From Heterodera schachtii (lineage: Eukaryota; Nematoda; Chromadorea; Rhabditida; Heteroderidae), in NCBI GenBank assembly GCA_023374025.1, contig SIJG01000205.1, positions 62,001-126,000 of the forward strand: a stretch of DNA of 64,000 nt, written 5' to 3'. The notes under the pieces were generated by a model. That model saw only the letters and a program-made list of their open reading frames with translations. It ran no database searches and was not told the DNA's origin. This document shows positions 1 to 9,272 of this stretch, piece after piece (the first letter of the stretch is position 1; each line of letters begins with the position of its first letter). Position numbers and translations under genes: made by a program.

Positions 1-93
1 AATTACGATTTTTGTTATTTAAAAAAACATATTAATTTAACATTATTATTATTTTTTAATAAATACAATTTTTTCTGAGAATTTTTAAATAAA

Positions 94-651
94 ATGAAAC
101 TCCACCTATTATTCGTTTTAATTATATTTTTGATCAACCAATTTAATCAAATCGGAACAGAGAAGAAAAAATTGGAACAAAAGTCATTTGATGAAATATT
201 TGGAGAAAAATGGGAAGAGAAAGAAGAAAATGAACGAAATGAGCAGAAAAAAAGAGAAATAGTCAGAAAATATTATAAAATAAAAGAGAAAATAAAGGAA
301 AAGGGAAGAAAATACCGAACAAAAGAATGGGGGAAAATTAATACGAAAATAGCAAAAAAATTGGGGACAAATCGAAATTATATTAAAAATTGGATTAAAC
401 AATTTGGTCTTCAAAAGCTCAAATCTTACAAATCAAAAACTGATGAAGAAAAAATTAAATTTGTGAAAGAATTCATTGAAATGAAAAATGAATATAAGCA
501 AAAAGGGAAATATTCAAGAAAAGAATGGCACCAAAATTATGCCGAAATTTGTAAGAAAATCGGAGTTGGTTATGGAACAATTCAGAAATTGAAAAAACAA
601 TTTGGCAAAAGCAGTAAAGAAGAACTGAGAAAGAAAAAATGGAAGAAATGA
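94..651 (+). CDS. Secreted tandem-HTH protein, family member 1
   Basis: The 185-residue protein begins with a clear signal peptide (residues 1 to about 20: Met-Lys, then a Leu/Ile/Phe-rich core). A Lys/Glu-rich linker with the family motif KSFDEIFGEKWEEK (30-43) follows. Two similar units come next, about 66 residues apart, at roughly 55-105 and 120-171. Each has a charged helix, a K-Y-[ST]-x-[KE]-W motif and an HTH-like core: IAKKLGTNRNYIKNW (86-100) and ICKKIGVGYGTIQKL (152-166). The cores resemble homeodomain-like/transposase DNA-binding folds, but I cannot name the family. There is no cysteine-rich or enzymatic domain. The start ATG was chosen because it begins the signal peptide, and its upstream AT-rich leader resembles those of the paralogues at 7609, 9273 and 10113. 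A secreted, basic HTH-type protein could be an effector acting in host cells, but that is inference. The stop lies just before an out-of-frame third unit (see 639-773). Confidence 0.8.
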   Translation: MKLHLLFVLIIFLINQFNQIGTEKKKLEQKSFDEIFGEKWEEKEENERNEQKKREIVRKYYKIKEKIKEKGRKYRTKEWGKINTKIAKKLGTNRNYIKNWIKQFGLQKLKSYKSKTDEEKIKFVKEFIEMKNEYKQKGKYSRKEWHQNYAEICKKIGVGYGTIQKLKKQFGKSSKEELRKKKWKK

Positions 652-773
652 AAATGTATTGGAAAATAAAAAAAGAAAACCCAAAAATGAGTGACAAAGA
701 AATTTCGAAAATTATGAAAATTGATAGAAATAGCATAAGAATTTGGAAGAAACAATTTGAAGAAAATAAATGA
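639..773 (+). other. Out-of-frame third HTH unit downstream of gene 1
   Basis: A 44-codon open frame overlaps the last codons of the preceding gene in a different frame. It encodes the family's third unit: residues 17-37 include MSDKEISKIMKIDRNSIRIW, an HTH core like the two units upstream. The paralogue at 7001-7609 continues in frame into the same segment (YWQLKRENLKMSDKEI), so the ancestral gene probably ran on here. The frames part near an A-run at 634-639. Possible explanations are an indel pseudogenising the C-terminus, a small intron, slippage, or an assembly/sequencing error in a homopolymer. Confidence 0.55.
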
Positions 774-1828
774 GCAATGAAAACGGATAATCAAAGAGGG
801 AAATCGAATGAGAGCAGAGAAATGAGACATCGGATTCTGATTTTTAAAATTTATCTCTTTTTTAAACAAAAAATAAATGATTTTTGGGTGTTTTTGGGGG
901 GAATATAAGAAAATAATTTAGAAATAAAGCGAAAATTTTTATAAGAATTTTATAAATGGGAAATTTAATATTCAAATGCTGAGTTTTAGAAAAAATAGGC
1001 ATAATTAAATTTTCATATTGAAGTGATTTCCAAATTGTGAGAGAGGAGCGCCAAGTAGAAACAGAAGGGTTCGTGGTCTATGGGAATGCGAAATACATGG
1101 ATATTGTGGGGGATTGAGGATGGGCCAATGTTGTGTTGTCCGAATGTTGTCAAAAATTGAGACGAATTTTTTTTAGAAGTAAATTGGGAAACGGCGGAAG
1201 AAATATAATAAAAATGGAGAGATGATGAATTTAGAGGAGACGACTGAACAATTACATGAATGGGAATGAGTAATAAAAAGGAGGATGAATTTTGGGACAG
1301 AATTGGGGAATTGTCAAAATAAATAATCGCGGTAATACAAAAATATTTTAAAATTGGATCAGTTATCCGATTGGTATGACATTAAATCCTATTGATTGTT
1401 GAAAGAATATAAATTTATGTTATTTTTATTTTTTAATTTATATTATATTAATTGGACTCTGCTGTTAATGGCTAACGGAAAATGGACCAGTAATTAAGTA
1501 TTTTAAAACAAAGTTCTATTGCAAATCTCTTATACTAGACCTCTTCTTGGACTTCATAATTCAGTTTTTTGAAATATCCAAATATATAAATTATAATTTC
1601 ATAAAAATTCATAACTTGGCTTTAAAATCTTAAAAATTTTATAATCATTTTATATTAAATAAAACCACGCTTCAAACAAATATTTTACAATCAATTTTTT
1701 CCTATTTAAGAGGTTCTTTCACTTATTCACAAAATTTTGCCAATGTTTTTTTTCATTCATTTTCAGAGTTCGCATACGAGGATTTAAATTTTTGGGTCGG
1801 GAAAACAGATTCTGACACTTGTTTCGAA
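774..1828. other. Intergenic, no gene recognised
   Basis: AT-rich spacer. The part around 1035-1150 is less AT-rich and looks like decayed unique sequence, but I find no sustained frame or recognisable domain in it. Confidence 0.5.
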
Positions 1829-1953
1829 CCGTTCCGGACCACTATCACTATTTCTGAAAAAGTCGAAAATTCATTTTCACCACAATTCACACATAAAAGT
1901 GAATTTTGTTTTAAATGAATTTTCGACTTTTCGTTCGAAATCAGGTCCGGAAT
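1829..1953. repeat. Imperfect hairpin, MITE-like
   Basis: Nested inverted repeats: CCGGACC at 1834-1840 pairs with GGTCCGG at 1944-1950. Inside them GAAAAAGTCGAAAATTCATTT (about 1856-1876) pairs with AAATGAATTTTCGACTTTT (about 1915-1933). The loop is about 38 bp. It could be a small foldback element or a structured transcript; no target duplication was identified. Confidence 0.55.
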
Positions 1954-2044
1954 ATTTTAATTTGTATTTTGCCCTTCGGCGAAAGAAATTGTGAAAATTT
2001 ATCAGATCAAGAATAAATTGTTAAATTCTTATTTGATTTGTCTA

Positions 2045-2600
2045 ATGGCGCAAATTTTACACGGTCGTTGTCCTAGTTGGTGAAATCCATTCTTTGGTTG
2101 GTCTCCAAATTGTTACTTCTTGTTTTACAATTGTAGGCATTTGGGTCGGGCTCTGTTACAGAAATGACTAATTGGATTGTTGGCCAATTCCGATGGTTCA
2201 TGTTTCCCTGCACCACTTGGCCAATTTCGGTTCTTACCTTAACCTCCTCCGTTGTCAAAGCATGAGCTTTGTACGTCATTCGAGATGGAATTTCGCAATT
2301 CCCATCTATTGCTGCGCTACCAGAGGCGTAGGAAGTCATAAAATTGGGCAACAGTTTCGTCCTCACGCTGTTGGAAAACCAAAAGAGTTTGCTTTCGCTA
2401 CTTCTTGTCGTTGAGGCGAGTTCAACTTGCCTTTCAATGATAAATTTTCTGGTGGAGCAACCAGCAACCTCCGTTCATCAACCAACAACTATTTTCTTTT
2501 GCATTACTACCAATTTTTTACCAGGAAAAATTAATCTGATGGTGAAACGCAATCGTTGTGAATTAAAGTCTCTTTATTCTCGCCCACTTTCAACCGGATA
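2045..2600 (-). pseudogene. Decayed coding-like remnant, possibly retroelement gag
   Basis: This stretch is clearly less AT-rich than its surroundings and keeps open frames on -, but they are broken. One - frame contains FQQREDETVAQFYDFLRLW (around 2290-2345), which resembles the Q-R-x-D-E-x-V-x-x-F signature of LTR-retrotransposon Gag. It is closed by a stop directly after. Another - frame (2073-2366, 97 codons) runs through the same sequence without any domain I recognise. Near 2050 the same strand reads PCKIC, which might be half of a zinc knuckle. Gag origin is a weak guess; a decayed host exon is an alternative. The corresponding + frames are probably shadows. Confidence 0.3.
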
Positions 2601-2705
2601 ATTAATCACAGCATTAAGTGCATTATTTATCTATTTTATCAGGACGCACCTCAATTTAAAGCCTCTTTTGTGTTGAAAAACTAAATTTTTTTTCGCGAAA
2701 AATTT

Positions 2706-2988
2706 CATGTAAAATTAACTTAAAATTCAAGATTTCAAACATTTACAAATTTATCTCAACCGAATAATACAACTCTGAATAATTTTCGTTAATATGGGAA
2801 CAATTGATGTGACTCGACAGGACCTTTTGTGCATATTTTGGCCAGCACCGGAGGAAATACTTTGTCGTAATTCGGGTCCAATACATTTGAAATATAAGTG
2901 AGCAATCGCCGATATTTGGCGCCAGTGTTGAAAAGGCCTTCGATGAGTCCCATAAGTTCCACGTACCGTAGGGCCCCCCGCTGCAGGA
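2706..2988. repeat. Inverted duplicate arm (partner 6365-6645)
   Basis: This arm carries the last NHR exon and its 3' flank and is repeated in opposite orientation at 6365-6645. Similarity stops at about 2706 on one side and inside the exon's 5' part on the other. The two arms would allow recombination that flips the 3-6.4 kb segment. Confidence 0.7.
2789..2980 (-). pseudogene. Nuclear hormone receptor, last ligand-binding-domain exon
   Basis: A single intact exon of 63 codons plus TAA on -, preceded at 2981-2986 by an acceptor (CTGCAG). It reads from RGALRYVELMGLIEGLF to a terminus ending in QLFPY, and fits helices 10-12 of nematode NHR ligand-binding domains. It matches the last exon of the broken receptor at 6388-6562 on + almost base for base, including the 3' flank (2706-2788 versus 6563-6645). 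It lacks the 8-bp deletion and frameshift seen there. No other receptor exons are found just upstream on this strand, so it is either a duplicated orphan exon or the 3' end of a gene whose other exons are displaced (compare 8650-8729). The receptor identity rests on the linked DNA-binding and ligand-binding exons of the + copy. Confidence 0.65.
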
Positions 2989-2989
2989 C

Positions 2990-3155
2990 CGTAATTAGTC
3001 TGAATGGAAAAAATGGTGCTTTATCCTTTCATGAATTCTGTTCGCATGGCGTTTTACGAAAAATCCACCGTGGCTTTTCGTAAATTCGCATAGGAACAGA
3101 AAATGGAAAAACTGAATTCATGATTTATTTAAATTAAAGTATAGCGGTACATAAA
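2990..3155. other. Spacer upstream of the - NHR exon
   Basis: Mixed-composition sequence with the self-complementary words TTTTCGTAAA and TTTACGAAAA around 3050-3085. No coding sequence recognised. Confidence 0.35.
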
Positions 3156-3385
3156 CTAGGGGTACCAGCCGGTAGTTACCGTTTTTCAAAATTCGAAGTA
3201 CCGGTACCGTATTTTCGAGTACTGCCGGTACAGGTATATTAGAAGTGTATTTTTCATTTTGAAAACTCGGTCTTTAGCGGTGTATTTTTCCCGAAACTTC
3301 CGGCAAATTACCCGAAGCCGAAGCTTTAGAAGGCCAAAAACACGAAGTTTTCGAAGCTCGAAGCTTCGCCCGTCCCTGGTTAGGA
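3156..3385. mobile_element. hAT-like element fragment, GTACCGG-word type
   Basis: From CTAGGGGTACCAGCCGG (about 3156) to CGTCCCTGGTTAG (about 3373-3385) the sequence is packed with CGGTACCG and CGAAGC words. It also contains TTAGCGGTGTATTTTTCCCG (around 3274-3293), close to the TTAGGGGTGTA box found in the hAT-like elements at 4897, 31577, 32100 and 45490. I infer a decayed non-autonomous element of that group. No clean target duplication was found. Confidence 0.45.
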
Positions 3386-3909
3386 CTGAACCAGTAACGA
3401 AGTAGTTTCCCACGGGGCGTGGACGGCATCCTTAATCCAAACGACCAGACCCAGCCGCGAATGACTCCTTTGCCGGGGCTTATTTAATAGACAATTTGCC
3501 AAGTGGGAAGGGCAAAAATAATGCATGACTCATTTTCCGTGAGCCGTTAAGAACAGGGTCCCATTAATATATATATGAATTATAAGGTATATAAATATGT
3601 TAATTTAAAAGAGAAAAAAGAAATCTATCCCATCAGTTAAATTTTTTCTTTTTTTTCCATTTACACATTCACATAATAGACATGGGCTTCTTTAAGCGAC
3701 ATATTTCCATTAACATTTCACTCATAAAATAATAATAATTTTTTCATGATATGGATTCTTTTTGCCTTTTTATTTCATTAAGCATATTTTATTTTAAATA
3801 TTCTCTTTTATTTTACTGTTTTATTTAATTATTATTTAATATTTTTGTATAATTTTTACGTGTTTTAGAAATTTTAAAAGATGAAGTTTAACTCTGAGGA
3901 AAAGTCCCT
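3386..3909. other. Region upstream of the NHR gene
   Basis: About 3420-3570 is moderately GC-rich but gives no recognisable protein. The remainder is AT-rich and would be the 5' part of the receptor locus. No start codon for the receptor could be fixed here. Confidence 0.35.
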
Positions 3910-4896
3910 TTATCTCTCAAAATGTGCGGTGTGCAATTAATTGTCAGTGTCAATATCATTATGGGGTCAAGTTTGTTCAAGTATAAAATTTAAATGAATG
4001 ATATCATAGAAAAACGAACAAAAATTTAGAAAAAAAATATAAAATTATTAAGCAAATTTTAAATTTAATTTAAATTTTAAAATTTAATTGAAAAAAGAAT
4101 AATATTATTTAAAAATTATTAGGTTGCAGACATTTTTTTCGTCGCACAATTTCGATTATGAAGGGATACAAATGCAAAAATGGCGAAGAGTGCGAAGCTG
4201 AAAAAAGTTAAAAAGCGTAATATAAATTTTGAAATAATTAAAAAAAATTTCCCTTATTTTTAACGTATTAGAATAAAACCGGTAAGCATTTTTTTAAACT
4301 AATTTTCAAAAAATAATCAAATATTCGAATTATACAATATAAAAAAATTATATTCTCGAGAGACCTAATATTTTTCATTAAAATTTTATTGTAAGATTTT
4401 GGCGTTATGTAAGCGATGCCGACTGTACAAATGCTTAACGATTGGAATAAACCCACAAGGATTTTGTTTAACATAAATTGAATTGCGAACAAATAATGGC
4501 ATTTGTAGAACGAATGAAAGAGCATCCAAGAAAAAGTGCCGTCCTCAACTCGGTTATCAGAAGAGACGGAGAAGGGCAAAATCCAAATTCCAAACTCTAT
4601 TTTAAGGTGCTTTATTAAAAGTGTTTTGTTATTTCAATTTTTTGTTCGGAAAATCAGCCTTGGCGATCTGCAGATTTCAATAAATTGAAAAAATGGAAAC
4701 CAGACTCTCAAAAGTGGTTTTTTCGATAAAATGTTAAAAAATGAAATTCTAATATTCAATTTTAAACATGAATAAAACGAGCAACTTTACTTTATTTAAT
4801 AAAATTTTAGTAAAATGGTTAAAAATGCAAAATTTTGTATAAATTTTTTGCTTTTTCTCCCACGAAAATGCCATTGTTTATTTTAAAAACCCAATC

Positions 4897-5021
4897 TTTA
4901 GGGGTGTACTTTTATTTCGCTTTTCAGCCAAAAAGCGAAAGGCGAAAAGCTAAAGCGAAAGGCCCAAAAAACGATAAAGAGAAAAAGCGAAAGTCGAAAA
5001 GCGAAACTTGCAACAGCCCTG
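4897..5021. mobile_element. hAT-like element end, GCGAAA-word type, in NHR intron
   Basis: Begins with TTTAGGGGTGTACTTTTATTTC, the shared box, and then carries about ten GCGAAA/GCGAAAGG words. It closes with CAGCCCTG at 5014-5021, a typical hAT terminus in reverse. The same words fill the complete element at 30932-31693. Only one end is present, sitting between the DNA-binding and ligand-binding exons of the receptor. Confidence 0.6.
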
Positions 5022-6044
5022 GCCAGCACCCGTGGTCATGGATTTATTATTTGTATTCGAAATTGGCAAAACTTTTACTGTCTTTTATCAGCTTGACAAC
5101 AATGACAAGGTACAGCCAAATTTTAAAAAAAATAAAAATTCTATTATTTGAAATAGAGATGGAGGGGGGTCTTTATTTCAAGGGGGGAGGTTATATTATA
5201 AGAATTACGGTATTTTTTTATTTAATTTTTATATAAAATTTCCATTGCAAAGATTGCTCTGTGCAGCAATATTGCGGTACCATTGTTTGTGTTGTGCAAC
5301 AGTTTCTATTCGGTGCAACAAAATTGTGACGTTCTGTGCACACCAGATGGTGTAATGCCAATTAAGATCTTCGAGGATTCATTTTATAAGCAAAATTCTG
5401 TGTTAGTGAATTATATATATTATTATTATTATTATTAATTTTCAAATTTCAGTGCCATGGGAATGGGTGACAAATTGTTTTGTAAAGCCATTCAGCCATT
5501 CGTCCGTTTAAATCTGATCAATGAAGAATTTGTACTAATTCGGGCGATCATTTACTCACATATGGGTCAGCAAAGGCACGAAATTAAATAAACAATTAAA
5601 CTAAATGAGTTAATTAATTTATCGGTGCGAACCGATTAGTTTGAGTTTAACTTTTTTTTACCTTTTCTTAGAAACAACGAAATGAAATAATTTTATTAAT
5701 ATTCGATGACATTAAACATTCTCAATAGCCTATAAAATTATAAAATAATTATGGCAAAAAAATTAAAAACTTTTCTTTCGATTAAACTTTTTTAAATAAT
5801 TTTTTTAGAAATTTTACAGGCTAAAAAGGAGTGAATAGATCTATTGAATTTAGCAACAAAATTTTAAGTTTCGCCAGGGCTTAGTGATCAGGCACAAAAA
5901 TTGTTGTACATCGAAGCGGAGAAATATTCTGCGTTGTTAATGAGTTTTTTGCAGGTGCTATTTGATATTTACTAAAAAATTAAAAAATATTTAATTGTTT
6001 GCGAGAAATTTAGTAAAAATATTGTTTAAAATTTTCTTTTAATT

Positions 6045-6104
6045 TCACTTTAACCGGTACCGGTACCAATATCTTCAACCTGTTCAGGTACCGGTAAGGG
6101 AATT
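6045..6104. mobile_element. GTACCGG-word fragment
   Basis: A run of GGTACCGGTACC words and a CAGGTACCGGTAAGGG end, like the element remnant at 3156-3385. It lies in the intron before the last NHR exon. It is too short and decayed to delimit. Confidence 0.4.
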
Positions 6105-6364
6105 GATCAGATAAAAATTTTGGTTAAAATTTCTGTAATTCAGAAAATTGTTTATTATTTTTAAAATTCAAAAGATTCGCTGCCGAAAAATTTTTCACTA
6201 AGAAAAATTCCTAAATTTGATGAAATATTAACAAATATTAACAAATTCTTACAAAAATTAATAAAAATAATAATAAAAAGAAATAATTGTTTAATGTATT
6301 TTTGAAAATATTCCTTTCTATTTTCCAAAATTTCCTGGATTTTTTCATTCTATGAATTCTTATT

Positions 6365-6645
6365 TTTTAAGTGCGAATAATTACCAGTTATTACGGTATC
6401 AGACTGATCGAAGGCCTTTTCAACACTGGCGCCAAACATCGCCAATTGTTCACTTACATTTCAAATGTATTGGACCCGAATTACGACAAAGTATTTCCTC
6501 CGGTGCTGGCCAAAATATGCACAAAAGGTCCTGTCGAGTCACATCAATTGTTCCCATATTAACGAAAATTATTCAGAGTTGTATTATTCGGTTGAGATAA
6601 ATTTGTAAATGTTTGAAATCTTGAATTTTAAGTTAATTTTACATG
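6365..6645. repeat. Inverted duplicate arm (partner 2706-2988)
   Basis: Carries the last NHR exon and about 80 bp of 3' flank in the orientation opposite to 2706-2988. It differs by scattered substitutions and an 8-bp deletion close to the exon's 5' end. Confidence 0.7.
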
Positions 6646-7000
6646 ACATATCTGGTTGGAAGTTGTAGAGAAAAAAAATTAATTCACATAGACTTGGGGA
6701 TTTCTCCATCCGATCCCTGGGCCCTGCATCCGTCCCACATTGCTCACTGTGATGCAAGAAGGAAACGGATTTTTTTTCCCAAAACCACTCTTAGAAATTT
6801 CTCTCGGAAAATAGATTATCATAATTTGATTATTAATTAATTCTGCATTTTTACGGCATTTTGAAATATAAAAAATGAAAATGAATTAGTGAAATTTAAA
6901 TAAATTTATCAACAAACTTTTCATTTTCTTCTAAAAAATTGAATGTATTCATCTCCAAATTGTGTTTTCCATTTACAAATGTTAGATTGATGAATGTTCA
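6646..7000. other. Spacer, no gene recognised
   Basis: About 6690-6760 is less AT-rich but has no frame with a recognisable domain. The rest is AT-rich 3' flank of the gene on the opposite strand. Confidence 0.4.
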
Positions 7001-7609
7001 TCATTTTTGAATTTCTTTGTCACTCATTTTTAGGTTTTCTCGTTTTAATTGCCAATAAATATTTTTTTCCATTTTTTCTTTATTCGTTATCCTTTTATTG
7101 TTAATGTCAAATTGTTTCTTCCATCTTCTAATTGTTGCTCTGCTAACTCCGATTTTCTTATAAATTTCGGCATAGTTCTGGTGCCATTCTTCGCTTGAAT
7201 ATTTTCCTTTTTGTTTAAATTCATTTGCCATTTCAAGAAATTTTTGTACCATTTCAATTTTTTCTTCATCTGTTTTTGATTTATAGCTTTTTTGCATTTT
7301 CTGATTAAGCCCTAATTCTTTAATCCATTTATAAATATATTGACGATTTGTCCCCAATTTTTTCGCTATTTTTCTTTCAATTTTAGTCCATTCTTTTGTT
7401 GAATATTTTATTCCTTTTTGCTTAATTTTCTCTTTAATTTTATAATACTTTTGAATTTTTTCTCTTTTTTCTTCCAAATTTTCTTCTTCTTTTTCTTCCC
7501 ATTTTTCTCCAAATATTTTGCCAAATGACTTTTGCTCCAATTTTTCATTAGTTGATTCAATTTTGACAATTATAAAAATAATTAAAAATAATAATGGGAA
7601 TAATTTCAT
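7001..7609 (-). CDS. Secreted tandem-HTH protein, family member 2
   Basis: A protein of 202 residues from the ATG at 7609-7607. The frame is open 15 codons further upstream, but I chose the inner Met because it starts a classical signal peptide (Met-Lys, then a Leu/Ile/Phe core to about residue 18) aligned with the paralogues' starts. The family motif QKSFGKIFGEKWEEKE sits at 26-41. HTH-like cores are at 81-97 (IAKKLGTNRQYIYKWIK) and about 149-166 (IYKKIGVSRATIRRWKK), each preceded by K-Y-S-x-[KE]-W. The C-terminus enters the third unit (KMSDKEI) and stops after QK, so the third HTH is lost by sequence divergence. This member has the best-preserved two-unit core and is a good reference for the family. 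It is probably exported; a host-nuclear or DNA-binding role is only suggested by the fold. It faces gene 1 across the NHR locus. Confidence 0.8.
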   Translation of the reverse strand: MKLFPLLFLIIFIIVKIESTNEKLEQKSFGKIFGEKWEEKEEENLEEKREKIQKYYKIKEKIKQKGIKYSTKEWTKIERKIAKKLGTNRQYIYKWIKELGLNQKMQKSYKSKTDEEKIEMVQKFLEMANEFKQKGKYSSEEWHQNYAEIYKKIGVSRATIRRWKKQFDINNKRITNKEKMEKNIYWQLKRENLKMSDKEIQK

Positions 7610-8060
7610 TTTTGTCGTCTCAAACAAAAAATGTTTTTTTAAATAAAATCGCAATTCATTTTTTAATGTATATAAATGAATTTTTTCTGATTAAAAACTG
7701 ACAGAAATCATAATTCTACTTATTTACGAATAAAAAAGGAAATCATATTTAATTTAAAAAAAATAAATAATATTTTTTATTTAGCAAAATTGCTAATTGG
7801 TAAAATAATGATTAAATAAAATTTTAAATTTCCACTTTGGTAAATAATGATTAATAATATTTTCCATTAATTATAGAAAAAACAAAAACATATTTCAATT
7901 CCCCAATCTTTTGAATATTTCATCACACTTTCCGGCATTTATGATGGCAATTGTGCCAGTTTTATTGCTTCCGGCTACGCGCCCCTCGTCTTCCTTTCTT
8001 TCTGTTTGTCGTGGTATCTGTGGCATTGACTCTGATGACGACCATCCGCCACGGTTGGTG
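7610..8060. other. Upstream flank of member 2
   Basis: About 300 bp of AT-rich sequence, the likely promoter side of the - gene, then mixed-composition sequence from about 7930. No motif can be assigned with confidence. Confidence 0.35.
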
Positions 8061-8061
8061 C

Positions 8062-8379
8062 ACGGACATCTCGCATAGTGGCATTTCGCCTAATGGATAT
8101 TTCCCCAACTGGGCATCTCACCTAGTGGAATCTTGCATACTAGACATATAGCCTACTGGGCACCTTGAATTACTGGACATCTCGCATACTAGCATTTCGC
8201 CTACTCGACATTTCGCCAACTGAACATCTTGCCTACGGACATTTCGCCTACGGGCACCTTGAACTACTGACTTTTTGCCTACTCGATATTTCGCCTACTG
8301 GACATTTCGCCACGTTTTGTGTTTTGCCTACTAACCCAACATTGAGCGTTTCTCCTACGGCTATTCATTCGCCTACAGG
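8062..8379. repeat. Degenerate minisatellite, CATTTCGCCTAC units
   Basis: About 14 imperfect units of roughly 20-25 bp built on the words GGACATTTCGCC, TACTGG and CTACTG. Unit borders drift and spacing is irregular, indicating an old array. The ORFs across it are products of the repeat. Confidence 0.75.
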
Positions 8380-8514
8380 AAATAAAACAAGGCCGATCCG
8401 CGAAATCACAAGGATAGAGCAACTCAGTTCTGCGCGAATCCATGACGCCTAAATAACTGTCGCATAATGCAAAAGAATGCACGGCCAAGGACAGGATTGG
8501 ATCATTTACAACTA

Positions 8515-8612
8515 GAGACCGGCCTGGACCAGGATGCAGATCTGGATGAGCCTGGATTTTCATGCACCTGGATTTTTCTGGATTTTTGTCCAGGAAATCC
8601 AGGTCCGATAAT
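8515..8612. repeat. CCTGGATTTT short-word repeat
   Basis: Repeated CCTGGA(TTT) words with their complement TCCAGG near the right end, giving an imperfect foldback. Similar CCTGGATTTTTAG text recurs at about 11040. Possibly a terminal part of a small DNA element. Confidence 0.5.
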
Positions 8613-8649
8613 TAGCATTAGCTTGGATTTTATTTTTTATAGAAAACAT

Positions 8650-8729
8650 GGAAATTCTTCATTGATCAGTTTAAACGGACGAATGGCTGCACGACATTAC
8701 GCAGCAATTTGTTAACCATTCCCATGGCA
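8650..8729 (-). pseudogene. NHR ligand-binding-domain exon fragment
   Basis: On - this begins after a TTTTCAG acceptor (8730-8736) and reads AMGMVNKLLRNVVQPFVRLN. That matches the exon at 5453-5565 (AMGMGDKLFCKAIQPFVRLN). A one-base deletion then shifts the frame, although the following bases for INEEF are still recognisable. Similarity ends near 8650. It is an orphan receptor fragment in the same orientation as the exon at 2789-2980, which might once have belonged to the same copy. Confidence 0.65.
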
Positions 8730-8736
8730 CTGAAAA

Positions 8737-9272
8737 TTTGAAAAATATTAAATAATTAATAACTTGAGATCGGATTTGGAGGCATATTCTTTCTTGCTCA
8801 ATAGCTTCGACATATTAAGCATAAATAACACATTAAAAATTATCTAAAAAATTGACCGCCAAAATCTATTTTTTTCTATATAAGATTTTAGATTAAAAAA
8901 TTTTCCTTATTCGAAAAAATTATAAAATGTTTATTTAATAGTCATTGAAATGACCAAAACTAGTTTAGGCCGGCGTGCCAAAGCGGCTCAATTTTCACCG
9001 GCGCAGAGCCGGATGTTATAAATGAAAGAATTAAAAACACATTCAATTAAAAAAGAAAATTTTAAAATTACAATAAATATAATATTTCCGATAATATTAT
9101 TCTATATGAATAAAAAATTATATACAATCAAAAACATTAATCATTTTCAATTAAGTAGAATTTTTTATTTTGCAGGAAACCAATCGAAAGACGATTTTTA
9201 CATCAATAAAAAACTAAAATATTAATCAAAAATTATTATATATTTTTATTATTTTTGAAAATTTGTGAAGAA
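8737..9272. other. AT-rich spacer upstream of family member 3
   Basis: Mostly AT-rich. A short GC-richer word cluster (about 8965-9015) contains GGCCGGCGTGCC. No gene recognised. Confidence 0.35.

Larger units (their letters stand above)
3910..6562 (+). pseudogene. Nuclear hormone receptor, broken, DNA-binding plus ligand-binding domain
   Basis: Exons read by eye. (1) About 3920-3980 is finger 1, with KCAVCN, then YHYGV in another frame, then VCSS at the donor. (2) 4123-4206 starts with the rest of the P-box and FFRRTISIMKGYKCKNGEEC. (3) About 4395-4465 gives LCKRCRLYKCLTIGINPQG, the second finger and the usual G-M position (here G-I). (4) 5244-5401, IAKIALCSNIAVPLFVLC through CTPDGVMPI. (5) 5453-5565, ending FVLIRAIIYSHM. 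(6) 5878-5954, LSDQAQKLLYIEAEKYSALL. (7) 6388-6562, GLFNTGAKHRQLFTYISN to QLFPY. Junctions 4-5 and 5-6 keep phase exactly. Lesions: a stop and two compensating shifts in finger 1, and an 8-bp deletion in exon 7 relative to the - copy at 2789-2980. An intact product would be a ligand-regulated transcription factor acting in the nucleus. The start is unknown. Confidence 0.75.

Noticed and set aside
2172..2601. + strand ORFs of 80-85 codons
   Set aside because: The - strand carries the better coding-like signals in the same bases, so these are probably shadows.
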